Shown in pieces: positions 35,813 through 47,993 of a DNA stretch of 64,000 nucleotides. The position numbers were made by a program, and so were the translations under genes. The notes below the pieces were generated by a model. That model saw only the letters and a program-made list of their open reading frames with translations. It was not told the DNA's origin and did not search any database. Positions within the stretch are counted from its first letter, which is position 1; every line of letters starts with the position of its first letter. Origin of the DNA: Lolium rigidum (taxonomy: Eukaryota > Streptophyta > Magnoliopsida > Poales > Poaceae); assembly GCF_022539505.1 (NCBI RefSeq), contig NC_061514.1:326661090-326725089 (forward strand), in the 5' to 3' direction.

Positions 35813-38449
35813 TTCACACTTTCTGCGCCTAGCTGAAAGGCGTTAAAGAAAAGCGCTTATGGGAGACAACCCATTATTTTACTTCTGCACTTTTGTTTTA
35901 TATTTGAGTCTTGGAAGTTGTTACTACTGTAGCAACCTCTCCTTATTTTTATTTTATTGCATTGTTGTGCCAAGTAAAGTCTTTGATAGTAATGTTGATA
36001 CTAGAATTGGATTACTGCGCAGAAACAGATTTCTTGCTGTCACGAAATTTAGCAGCCCCGTCTGTAGGTAACCCAGAAAAGTATGCCAATTTACGTGCGT
36101 GATCCTCAGATATGTACGCAACTTTCATTAAATTTGAGCTTTTTGATCTGAGCAAGTTAAGTGCCCCTGAAAAATCCGTCTTTACGGACTGTTCTGTTTT
36201 GACAGATTCTGCCTTTTATTTCGCATTGCCTGCTTTGCTATGTTGGATGGATTTCTTTGTTCCATTAACTTTCAGTAGCTTTGTGCAATGTCCAGAAGTG
36301 TTAAGAATGATTATGTCACCTCTGAATATGTGAATTTTCGATTATGCACTAACCCTCTAATGAGTTTGTTTTGAGTTTGGTGTGGAGGAAGTTTTCAAGG
36401 ATCAAGAGAGGAGGATGATACAATAGGATCAAGAAGAGTGAAAACTCTAAGCTTGGGGATGCCCCCGTGGTTCATCCCTGCATATTTCAAGAAGACTCAA
36501 GCATCTAAGCTTGGGGATGCCCAAGGCATCCCCTTCTTCATCGACAACTTATCGAGTCACCTCTAGTGAAACTATATTTTTATTCCGTCACATCTTATGT
36601 GCTTTACTTGGAGCGTCTGTATGTTTTTGTTTTTGTTTTTGTTTGAATAAAATCGGATCCTAGCATTCTTTGTGTGGGAGAGAGACACGCTCCGCTCGTT
36701 CATATGAACACTGGTGTTCTTAGCTTTGCTTTTAATGTTCATGGCGAATGTTGAAACTGCTTCATTCATTGTTATTTGGTTGGAAACAAAAAATGCTTCA
36801 TGTGATAATTGGTATAATGTCTTGAATAATTTGATACTTGGCAATTGTTGTGCTCAAATAGATCATGTTTAAGCTCTTGCATCATGTACTTTGTACCCAT
36901 TAATAAAGAACTACCATAGAGCTTGTTGAAATTTGGTTTGCATGATTGGTCTCTCTAAAGTCTAGATATTTTCTCGGTTAAGGTGTTTGAACAACAAGGA
37001 GACAGTGTAGAGTCTTATAATGCTTGCAATATGTTCTTATGTAAGTTTTGCTGTACCGGTTTATACTTGAGTTTGCTTCAAACAACCTTGCTAGCCAAAG
37101 CCTTGTATTGAGACGGAATTCTTCTCGTGCATCCAAATCCGTGAGCCAAAAACTATGCCATTTGTGTCCATCATACCTACCTACTACATGGTATTTCTCT
37201 GCCATTCCAAAGTAAATTACTTGAGTGCTACCTTTAAAATTCTATTCCTTGTCTTTGCAATATATAGCTCATGGGAAAATAGCCTTAAAAACTATTGTGG
37301 TATTGAATATGTTACTTATGTATCTTATTTCTTATAAGTTGCTTGTTGAGCGATAACCATGTTTCTGGGGACGCCATCAACTATTACACCTTTGTTGAAT
37401 ATCATGTGAGTTGCTATGCATGTTCGTCTTGTCTGAAGTAAGGGTGATTTATCATGATCAAATGGTTTGAGTATGCATATTGTTAGAGAAGAACATTGGG
37501 CCGCTAACTAAAGCCATGAATCATGGTGGAAGTTTCAGTTTGGACATCAATCCTCAATCTCTTATGAGAATATTATCTGTTGTTGAATGCTTATGCATTA
37601 AAGAGGAGTCCATTATCTGTTGTCTATGTTGTCCCGGTATGGATGTCCTCAGTTGAGATCTATCAAAAACGAGAAATCAAATGCGATCTATCTCCTTGGA
37701 CCTTTGTACGAGCGACATAGAGGTACCCCTTTGTGACACTTGGTTGAAACATATGTTATGCAATGATAATCCATGTAAATCCAAGCTAATTAGGACAAGG
37801 TGCGAGCACTATTGGTACTCTATGCATGAGGCTTGCAACTTATAGGATATCTTATGCATAACACATATGAATTATTACTACCGTTGACAAAATTGTTTCT
37901 ATGTTTTCAAAATGAAAAGCTCTAGCACAAAAATAGTAATCCATGCTTCCCTCTGCGAAGGGCCATTCTTTTACTTTATGTTGAGTCAGTTTACCTACTT
38001 CTTTCTATCTTAGAAGCAAACACTTGTGTCAACCGTGTGCATTGATTCTTACATACTTGCTTATTTGCATTCATCATATTACTTTGTGTTGACAATTATC
38101 CATGAGATATATCCATGAGATAAACATGTTGAAGTTGAAAGCAACTCGCTGAAACTTATATCTTCCTTTGTGTTGCTTCAAAGCTTTCTACTAAGAATTT
38201 ATTGCTTTATGAGTTAACTCCTATGCAAGTCTTATAGATGCTTGTCTTGAAAGTACTATTCATGAAAAGTCTTTGTTATATGATTCAGCTTGTTTAATCA
38301 TTGTCTTTACCCTTGCTTCGAATCACTTCATTCATCTCATATGCTTTACAATAGTATTGATCAAGATTATGATAGCATGTCACTTCAGAAATTATCCTTG
38401 TTATCGCTTACCTACTCGAGGGCGAGTAGGAACTAAGCTTGGGGATGCT
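35813..38449 (+). other. Element A 3' non-coding region with hairpins
   Basis: This stretch holds no gene. It is nearly collinear with the 3' region of B outside the Mutator insertion. It contains the GGGGATGCC/GGCATCCCC hairpin (36513-36533) and the CCTACTCG/CGAGTAGG hairpin (38411-38430) just before the 3' LTR. Confidence 0.75.
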
Positions 38450-40050
38450 TGATACGTCTCAAACGTATCTATAATTTCTTATGTTCCATGCTAATTTTAT
38501 GACAATACTCACATGTTTTATACACACTTTACATCATTATTATGCATTTTCCGGCACTAACCTATTGACGAGAAGCCAAAGAGCCAGTTGCTGTTTTCTG
38601 CTGTTTTTGGTTTTAGAAATCCTACAAAGAAAATATTCTCGGAATTGGACGAAATCAACGCCCAGGGTCTTATTTTTCCATAGAGCTTCCAGAAGACCGA
38701 AGAGCATACGAAGTGGGGCCACGAGGGGCCGTAACCATAGGGCAGCGCGGACAGCATGGGGCCCGTGCCGGCCTATGGTGTGGGGCCCCTGCGCCTCCTC
38801 CGTCTCTGCCCTTCCGCCTACTTATGCTCTCCGTCGCGAAAACCCTATTACCGAGAGCCACGATACGGAAATAGTTCCAGAGACGCCGCCGCCGCCAATC
38901 CCATCTCGGGGATTCAGGGAGATCGCCTCCGGCACCTCGCCGGAGAGGGGAATCATCTCCGGAGGACTCTTCATCACCATGATCGCCTCCGGACTGATGT
39001 GTGAGTAGTTCATCCTTGGACTATGGGTCCATAGCGAGTAGCTAGATGGTTGTCTTCTCCTCTTGTGCCATCATGTTAGATCTTGTGAGCTGCCTATCAT
39101 GATCAAGATCATCTATTTGTAATGCTACGTGTTGTGTTTGTTGGGATCCGATGAATATGGAATACTATGTCAAGTTGATTATCAATCTATCATATATGTG
39201 TTGTTTATGTTCTTGCATGCTCTCCGTTGCTAGTAGAGGCTCGGCCAAGTTGATACTTGTAACTCCAAGAGGGAGTATTTATGCTCGATAGTGGGTTCAT
39301 GCCTCCATTGAATCCGGGACAATGACGGAAAGTTCTAAGGTTGTGGATGTCTTGTTGCCACTAGGGATAAAACATCAATTCTTTGTCTAAGGATATTTGT
39401 GTTGATTACATTACGCACCATACTTAATGCAATTGTCTGTTGTTTGCAACTTAATACTCGGAAGGGGTGCGGATGCTAACCCGAAGGTGGACTTTTTAGG
39501 CATAGATGCATGTTGGATAGCGGTCTATGTACTTTGTCGTAATGCCCTGATTAAATCTCATAGTAGTCATCGTGATATGTATGTGCATTGTTATGCCCTC
39601 TCTATTTGTCAATTGCCCAACTGTAATTTGTTCACCCAACATGCTATTTATCTTATTGGAGAGACACCACTAGTGAACTGTGGACCCCGGTCCATTCTTT
39701 TACATCTGAAATACAATCTATTGCAAACTCTGTTCTTTATTGTTCTTCGCAAACAAACATCATTTTCCACACCATACGTTTAATCCTTTGTTTACAGCAA
39801 GCCGGTGAGATTGACAACCTCACTGTTAAGTTGGGGCAAAGTATTGTGATTATGTTATGCAGGTTCCACGTTGGCGCCGGAATCCCTGGTGTTGCGCCGC
39901 ACTACACTCCGTCACCAACAACCTTCACGTGGCCCTTGACTCCTACTGGTTCGATAACCTTGGTTTCTTACTGAGGGAAAACTTGCTGCTGTACGCATCA
40001 CACCTTCCTCTTGGGGTTCCCAACAGACGTGTGTCAACTACACGCCAGCA
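38450..40050 (+). repeat. Element A 3' LTR
   Basis: 1601 bp from TGATACGTCTCAAACG to CACGCCAGCA, followed by the TTGGG duplication. The CATAC target used by B is seen uninterrupted here at about 39774, which confirms that B is an insertion in the other LTR. Confidence 0.93.
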
Positions 40051-40055
40051 TTGGG

Positions 40056-40207
40056 TCATCTTAAACTTTCATTTTATTTCTTCTTATTGCAATCTTGAAG
40101 CCAACATATGGTCCAAGCATTGCCTATGGACAACCCTACAATTATGACTCAATGCACACATTAGTCCATAGGGATTGTCATTAATTACCGAACCACACAT
40201 GGGGACT
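40056..40207. mobile_element. Repeat E, right part
   Basis: It continues the sequence broken at 16338 and ends at ACATGGGGACT, where a CACTA terminus begins. ACT at 40205-40207 may be one copy of the 3-bp CACTA duplication. Confidence 0.45.
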
Positions 40208-41759
40208 CACTACTAGGGAAAGGCCCATTGCCGTGCGCACCTAAACCCTCTATCAGCCGCGCACCACGAGCCCGCTCGGTGCGTAACGCCGGTGATAACG
40301 GACCGTCGGCCGCGCACTGGTAGTGCGCCGGCGATATCTTCTCAAGTATCGCCGGCGCACCACCCTGCTTCGCCGGCAAAGAAGATCATCCCACCAGCGC
40401 ACTATCGTGCGCCTGCAAGTAGTGCTCCAAAGACTCGGGCGCATGCCACGTGCGCCTGCGTAATGTCATTTAGGTGCGCCAAGCAATTAATTCGAAAATT
40501 CTTTTTTCCACTTTTTTCCAGCATATTACAATACAATTTTTGACAGCATATTACAATACAATTTTGACAAAGCAAAGATATATTTACAACGCAGTTCATA
40601 TTTATACAAGTATTACATGCAATATGAGAAGCACTATAGAGAGCCAAGTTTCATTTCGGTATCAAGCACACAAATACGCAAGTCTCGCTTCGGAATGTGT
40701 TGATTCATACAACACATGTGCATATGCAACACCGAACGACGAAGTTTCACAAAGTTAGAAGTCTTGGTACATAGTCATAGCCACAAGTATCGTCACACCT
40801 CTACAATGTAGGTCCTAACCTAAACTAGAATCACATAGAACATGACCAACATGGTCATGACCATCATCACGTAAGGCCATGGTCTTCATCCCGGCTCCTC
40901 CTCATGTCCTCATTCCTCCCGCTAGATAACCGAGCGCATCTTCCTTCCGCCTCCACCCTAGTGGGGTATCCCTTGTAGCCGTTGCCGCGAAAACGGTGCA
41001 CCCGTGTCTCCGATCAGCCCTCCCTGCCGTCAGACTCCAGAACCCTCCCCTTGCACACGACATATGTCGTCGGCATCTCCATTCACAAGACGAGTAAAAC
41101 GTTAGTACCAATGCAATGAACAAGTGCCAACTCAAATAAGAGACAAGTAGTATGAACTAAATAGCATGTGCCTCATACTTTGTTGGTCGAAATAAATAAT
41201 AACATATACGGATGGGGTCATGAGGCTAGGTAGGATGCACAATAGATTGATATTTGTGGCCTTCACACCAAGCCTCACCGGGCCCCACCCCTGAGAGGTG
41301 TACAAGTGACCGAACATTTTAATCATCGGCCAATGCAATTAAGAAGTGCGAACTCAAATAGAAGACAAGTAGTACGAATTAATAGCGTGCCTCATACTTT
41401 GTCTGGCCGAAACAAATATTAACATCCAGGGATGGAGTCATGGAGGCTAGGTAGGATGCACAACAGATTGATACTTGTGGCCGTCGCACCAAGGCTCACT
41501 GGCTCCACCCCCTCGAGTGTACGGCCTGACCGAACATTCTAATCATCGGGCGAACTCCAAATACGAGGCAAGTAGTGGTCGAGTAAATGGCAAAATAATT
41601 ATTAAGCTACGTACGCCATAATCTTGAAATATATAGCAAAGTAAATGAAACTACAGACACATGTTCACATGCACATTCATACAACTAAATAAAAGCAACT
41701 AGTCGATTCTATGGGAATATATAGCAATTATTACGCACGGAAGTTCAAGGACATATCGC

Positions 41760-44700
41760 TCAAGCTTTAGCAAGTGTTCCCGTCGTAGGATCAGTTGTAC
41801 GCCTAGGGGGGAATGGACTGCAGCCCCTCAAGCGAGTTGAACGGCCTCTCATCACGCGACATCTCCAAGCTGAGGTCTTCTCGTCATTAGGTGGTAGACC
41901 ATAGCCGTAGAAGAACTCGCTGTGATCTATTGTTGACATCCTCAGCAGATTATCGCAAATGAACCGCCGGATGCACCCCAGCTTCTTTCTAATCTCTCTA
42001 TCGTGGACATCCGTCATGTTTGCAAACCTGTTTCTGAGATTATCTCTGGCAGCAACATGTCATCTCAGCGCACTCTTATGTACTCCTCGCATCCGAAGGA
42101 TGGCGTACCACGCGTCCATCCCATTATCGTGGCGTCGACCGCCCGAGGAGTGGGAAGTTGGTTGTGTGGGTTAAGACGAAGCCTCCTCGGGATTTCCTCT
42201 CTACTTTGAGGGGCCTCGCCTTGTTGGCGAGCCTGTGAGAGCATCATTGAGAAGGGCCCTGATGTGGGAGTAGTCTTTCTTGCGGTCCCTACCCGAGTCG
42301 AGATAGACTCGCATGCGAGTGTTGCGGGTGCACGACGATGAGGGTGCGTGAACTTGTCTCGCGGAAAACACACGGATTAACCTTTGGAAATGCAAATGGA
42401 GATATAGGATAGAATGGTGATGGGGGACTAGCGAGTGATTACTTACTCGGGAAGTAAGGGATGAGAATGGCGCTCTTCTTAATGTTCGCCAAGCATGAAA
42501 TCCTCGACTCGCCGGGTGGCAATCGCGCGATCCCTGTGGCTGCAGATGATGCTCTCCCGCATATAGAAGGGGTCCATGATCGCGATGGTCGGCGTCCCTC
42601 CTTAACAATCTGGGAAGACATGCTAAGAGCAACTAGGGCGAACCACACTAAAGTGGAGCGCTTGCATGCGATAGATGCTGAAGATGTCGTTGAACCGGAT
42701 GAAGCACAAGTCCGCGGGGTACTTCTCGACGAAGTTCATGCCAGCTTGGCACCTTCGCCACGAAGAGAGGGTAACCAGGATCTTTTGATTTGAGAAGAAG
42801 GTTCTCCACATGCAAGACAGGCCTCATGCAAGCTCCTCATATCCGGGGTGAGTTTCTTCACGACATGCTCCGGCAGCATCGGTTGACCCAAGTGATGCAG
42901 AGGTCGCCAATTGTTTGGCAACTTGTCAAGGAGTGGGACCTTGTCCTTGGATTTGGCCGCCGCGCCTTGTCTTGGGCGTCCTTCTTATTTGCCCTCTTCC
43001 TCTTCTTGGGTTGTAGTGCTGGACCATCCATCGCCGTAGTGGCCGTAGCACGGAGTGTGTTTGGGCTCAACATATTTTTGACGGCGTGCGGTGGCGACCT
43101 CCTCGGGATTTTCCCTCCTCATCAGCCAGTTTCTTGAGAATCGAACAGCTTCTTGGAGCACACATATTTGAAGCCCGGCGCATCCTCATGGACAACTTGT
43201 GAAGACGTAGGAATATCCCATTGGAAGTTGTCACGTTCATATTCCTCGGCCTCGGCGCAGCTGGCTGTTGTGGTGGGGCGCCGACCTCGGCGCAGCTCGG
43301 CCGTTCCGGTGGGGCGATGACCACGGGCGCCGCTGGCTGTCGTGGAGGGACGCTGACATGTGGCGCCGCAAGGTGCTTGTCTTTGCTTGCCGTCGACCCC
43401 GAGTAGGTGTTGATCCGAATTAGGGTCTTCGGCCATAGCAAGTAGCCAACCCTTCGGTGAGGCCGGATTCAACGGGCTATCGTCATCGGCACCATGCGGT
43501 TGATTAGGAGGAAACAAATCCTCATAGCCCGGTAACGCCCGATCCACTTCAACCCGGTAAACGTCATCCGCCATATCTCGTGTGTGCCACTTCTTATCCA
43601 GGGGCCGAATGATGGACCCCCTCGCGACGTCTTTGAGTTCGTCGTTTACTCTCATCAAAAAGGTGCATGGCGTCGAGAGCGCCTGCGAGAACATGTGTAT
43701 GGCGTTAGAGAGAGGGCAAGGATGACGAAACTAATATATTAACTTGATGTACACATTAGTTAATTACCGTGAGGGCGTTGAGCTCGGCTAATGTCGACGG
43801 GCCAGCACATGCGGCGGCGGGCGTGCAAGTGACGGAGGGGCTGCTACCCGGCATGGACGGTGAATCCCTAGCACCGGCGACATTGCTCGGCGGCCGGAGG
43901 AGTCTCCATTATAACATTGTCATTGCCGGCGGACGGCGGCACCATCGAGTTGCTGCCGTTGAAGCTAACCACTTGCATTTTCGGGGGCCTTGTTTGCCAC
44001 CCTCATACCACGCTTGCATAGCGTTGAAATCTGCTTGGACTCCAGCGGCGACTTCAGCTTTGACTTCAGGTACGAGTGTAGCTTTGAGTTGCGGTACCGG
44101 TTGCGGTACCAAACCAGCTTGGACTTGGGCTAGGATTGACTCCCTCATTTCCTCCGCCTCCCGCTGCTTCCTCTCATTACGCGCATTTTTATCGGCCGCA
44201 GCACGACAAGCCATAGTGACCATGCTTGTAGCCTGTACGGCGCTCGACCACACGGCCTCTATGCGGCCTTCTCGTCGGTGAATGCTCATTAACGATGTTT
44301 AGCGCCCGTACGAGAGGCTTGTCCCAGCTACCCTGCCCGTCGACGCCTGGGACGAGGAGCCTTCGTCACCTTGGGAGGCTTGAGAAAGTCTTTGTCTTTC
44401 TTCTTCCTGCGGAAGAAACGCGAACCATTTAGAAATGTTGCTACTATTATATGAACGATACTTGATCTAATAAAACCGGTAAATTGCTTACCAGTTTTTC
44501 TCCAACGCCGAGGACCTTCCGGTCGTTCGTGGAACCAAATTATGTCGGTTACGACCTTCGGGTCCGTGACAAGTTCCCCGGTTAGTTTCTTCTTATGGTA
44601 CCGGGACCTGATGAATCTTCTTTCAAGCGGGTCCTTGTACTTGAGCCAGGGGTTCTCAATGCCGGCATTTACATACGCCTCGTCCTCCTTCGCCCAATAG

Positions 44701-45538
44701 GGCTCCTTTCCCTCGTACCCACGGCTCCCAAGGTTGTGGTTGCCGATGTTAAGCTCCCGCATTTCCTTCCCCCACAACTTGCGATTCTTGGTTGCTTGTA
44801 GCTCTTCATTGGCCACAAAAGCATCAAAGTCCGCCTGGGTGACATGCGGAAAGGCGGAGTGGACCTCTTCGAAACCTTTGCCCTCAGCAATCAGCCTCCG
44901 CACCATGTACTTATAGCTGCTGAGGTGTTTGGTGAACTTCGGGAGGGCTTGTGAGTTCACAATGTTGTTGGTTTGATGACCGGAGGCGTAGTCGCCTAGG
45001 AACTTGTATCGTGCGTGCAACCTCGCAATGAGCTGGGCTCGCAAAGGCGCTTTGCTCTCAGCTCGGAGGTCCGTCTCGTTGAGATTGACGACCTCTCGGA
45101 GGATACATGCCGGTTGGTTGCCGTACCCCTTGGCAACATCCTTAGGCAACACCGGCAAACCACCGGCGGGGTCCACCTCTGTGATCGTGTCTCTCGCCGG
45201 TGCCGACCGTGTTTTGGCGCCTTGCCTTCCGCGGCCTCTTGGCTCCACTTGTCCCGGTGCCACTACTCCCGGCGGCGGCGCTAGGATCGTCGTCGCTTGT
45301 CTCGCCGCCACCCGGCGGCGCCGGTTGCCTCATCGCCGCTAGGCTCGTAGGTACTACCCCCGGCGGCGGCGCTTGCCTCGTTGCCGCTCGGCTCGTCGGC
45401 ACTACCCCCAGCGGCATCCTCCATCTCATGGTCCTCGTCGCCGCCAACACCTGCGGCCTCGGCATCCTCCTCCGTCCTAAAGAAGTGCCTATTGTAGTGC
45501 TCCTCTAACTCTTCTTGAGACGACATGGTGGCTTGCAC
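41760..45538 (-). pseudogene. CACTA-encoded protein with coiled-coil and Ulp1 (C48) protease region, decayed
   Basis: The N-terminus is MSSQEELEEHYNRHFF (ATG at 45526). Two frameshifts follow, via SAAAGSSGTGTSGAKRPRKA, into the long frame ending at 44328 with PAGGLPVLPKDVAKGYGNQ and FVANEELQATKNRKLWGKEM, the conserved plant CACTA transposase-accessory region. A basic coiled-coil piece (NERKQREAEEMRESILAQ) lies at 44289-43909. Then come VNDELKDVARGSIIRPLDKK, PALQPKKRKRANKKDAQDKA and YGLPPN-type pieces. YLDSGRDRKKDYSHIRALLN at about 42320-42250 carries the Asp of a Ulp1-like cysteine protease. Pieces lie in all three frames, so no product is possible. In intact relatives this protein accompanies the TNPD-like transposase, which is absent here. 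Confidence 0.72.
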
Positions 45539-46682
45539 TAATAGAAGATGAAAAAGAGTTAGAATTCACGGAAAAATTCGGCATGACCTTTGCTAAAAAT
45601 TGGTCATGCCGAGTGCTAGAATTGCTCGGAACGGAAATGAATCGACATTCCGGCACTCAATAGCAACTCAATCCCTGTAACGGAAATGCAAACATAGAAA
45701 TGCCATAACCATAACCATAACCATCTCCATAACCATGCCATCACCATAACCATCACCACATAAATTACAGTAGCTAGCTTTTTAGCATATACATTACAGT
45801 GGCATTTTACATCAGCATAAAAATAACACTTGACAACCTCCATTTAAAACCAGAGAATGAACATAGTGAATAACACTTGACAACCTCCATCAAACTCTGC
45901 TTAGCAGCATCATACACTCCAGCTAGGCTAATTCCAAATTCAACCGAAGTATGGGAACAATCAAATAAGACCACAAATTGCATAGCTAATCAAGTATGGG
46001 AACAATCAAATAAGGCTCAACAGCGAGCATCCCAATAGAATTTGAAGGTTCAACAGTTCTGCGGCACCAAGTGCACGGATGTCCAACATGACAACTTAGG
46101 AATAGACATCCCGGGTGTCCTACTAACAACAATAGGATGTTACTAAACAACAGTCTAAGAATGAATTTAAAAGAATGAATTGAACCAGAATTTTAGCCAG
46201 ACAAACATCTATAGAATTTATAGAATAGCACTTGTTCTTTTTAAACCAACCAGAGAACAAATTTTATCAACTAAACCAACTAATACTAGCTATTTACATT
46301 TTTTCATTTAGTTATTTCTATATCACAATTTCCAACCAGAGAACAATTTCCAACCAGAGAACAATTTTTAGCATTTAACTAAATCAATTAAATGAAACCT
46401 ACTGCTAGCATTCAAAATTTTATGTATAACTTATAATGAAAAATTGAAACCTACTGCTAGAATTTGAAACCAATTTTTAGCATTCAAAAATTCAAACCAG
46501 AGAACCCTATTTCCAATTTGAACCCTATTTCTTGCAATGTTAACCAAAGGTAACCAAGCAGAAATCCAAGGGATCATATTGACTTGCACTAGTTCTCTGA
46601 ATGAACATAGCACTTGTTCTTTTTAAATAAACCGAGAGAATGAACATATCACTTGTTCTTTTTAAATAAAGTAAACCTACTG

Positions 46683-46832
46683 CTAGCATTCTTGGCAGTA
46701 GGCATTTAAATGAAGAACCACTACTGCTAGCATTCTTGGCTAACCCTAACCCTAGCATTCTTGGCAGTAGGCATTTAAATGAAGAACCACTACTGCTAGC
46801 ATTCTTGGCTAACCCTAACCCTACCATTCTTG
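46683..46832. repeat. 69-bp tandem repeat, two copies and a bit
   Basis: CTAGCATTCTTGGCAGTAGG occurs at 46683 and 46752, with the same 69-bp unit after each. The junction reads CTAACCCTAACCCTA, a short telomere-like string. Confidence 0.8.
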
Positions 46833-47893
46833 GCTAGCTACTTCATTTGCATTTCATCTAAACCAACTAAACCAACATATATAAAGTTCATTTTCAACTT
46901 GATTCCAGAGAGCATAAGCATGAACTAGTAGAACCATGTACATCATTTTTATTTTGTTTTAAATGAAACACGTAATGAATTGAACCCTAAAGTGTTCATT
47001 TCATCATTTTTTAAATGAACAGAGAGCATTATTGCTATATCAACCAGCCAACATCTAGAGAATTTATAGAATTTAAATGAACCAGAGAGCATTGTCATAG
47101 AAGGCACTACATTTATAGAATTTCAGGCAGCCAACATTTAATAGCATTGCCATAGAAGGCACTACATTTAAATGAACCAAGTAGCAATTTATTTTAGTGC
47201 TCTCTCAAAATTTCAAACCAGAGAATGAATATGAGTGCATTTCATCATTTTCTACTCGCATTTCATCATTTGGTACTGCATTTCATCATTTTATGAACCC
47301 TGATTATCGCATTTCATCATGAGCACAACATTGAGTAAAACTAACTAATCAACCTAAGTACTTAACTCATATAGACAATGATGTGCTTAATTTTTCAAAT
47401 TTGAACTTCAAAATTGACTCTTTCACCTGCTATTGCATTTATTTAATTCTTTAACATGAATATATAGCAAATTGAGCATGAGCAAGTAGCAAATTGAGCA
47501 TGAGCAGTAGCATTTGAACCAATGAATAGGGCGATACAGGGCCAACCAGGGCATCAAATTTGCAAGGGTACAGGGCATCAAATCAAATTTTCTATGAGTA
47601 ATACAAGAATCGGCGCAAGATCGAATTCAACTACTGCAAGAACAACGGCGCAGAGAGAGGGAAGGAAGAGGGGATGGAGAGGGAAGGAAGAGGGGGATGG
47701 AGAGGGAAGGAAGAGGGGAAGGGAGAGAGGTTCTTACCAACGGCGATGGCCGGCGACGCCTCGCTGCTCCTCTCCGCGACGGTGGCCGGCGATGGTGGCG
47801 CGCAACGGCCTCCTCCTCCTCTCCGCGACGGTGGCGGCGGCGTGACGCCCTCCCTCCTCTCCGCGGCGACGCCCTGCTCCTCCTTGCGTGGCG

Positions 47894-47993
47894 NNNNNNN
47901 NNNNNNNNNNNNNNNNNNNNNNNNNNNNNNNNNNNNNNNNNNNNNNNNNNNNNNNNNNNNNNNNNNNNNNNNNNNNNNNNNNNNNNNNNNNNN
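47894..47993. other. Assembly gap of 100 N
   Basis: A placeholder gap. It separates the CACTA body from the 3' region of element D. At least the 3' LTR of D, the rest of the LTR into which D inserted, and the missing CACTA end should lie here if the join is right. Confidence 0.95.

Larger units (their letters stand above)
16339..40050 (+). mobile_element. Gypsy (Athila-like) non-autonomous retrotransposon A with nested insertions
   Basis: The duplicated target TTGGG stands at 16334-16338 and 40051-40055. The 5' LTR is 16339-17668 plus 32989-33261 (1603 bp), and the 3' LTR is 38450-40050 (1601 bp). The two halves share private variants such as TTTACATCAT and ACCGAAGAGCATACG, which B and C lack. 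The internal part is 33262-38449, with a tRNA-Asp-type primer site at 33272. It carries only a small gag remnant and no protease, reverse transcriptase or integrase. Its own length without insertions is about 6.8 kb. Confidence 0.92.
40208..47893 (-). mobile_element. CACTA transposon, 3' end and body, right end lost in the gap
   Basis: CACTACTAGGGAAAGGCCC at 40208 is a canonical terminus. Subterminal GTGCGCC-type motifs fill 40230-40480. A decayed minus-strand gene covers 41760-45538. From 45540 to 47893 the sequence is AT-rich and then GC-rich, with no gene, a CCATAA-type microsatellite (45700-45755) and a 69-bp tandem repeat. The opposite terminus is not seen before the N run. GC-rich sequence next to the gap (47740-47893) resembles the leader region of such elements. 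Confidence 0.75.

Noticed and set aside
13808..47893. The CACTA ends at 13808 and 40208 as the two ends of one element
   Set aside because: The end at 40208 has inward-facing CACTA orientation with its own subterminal array, like the one at 13808. Two ends of one element would face each other.
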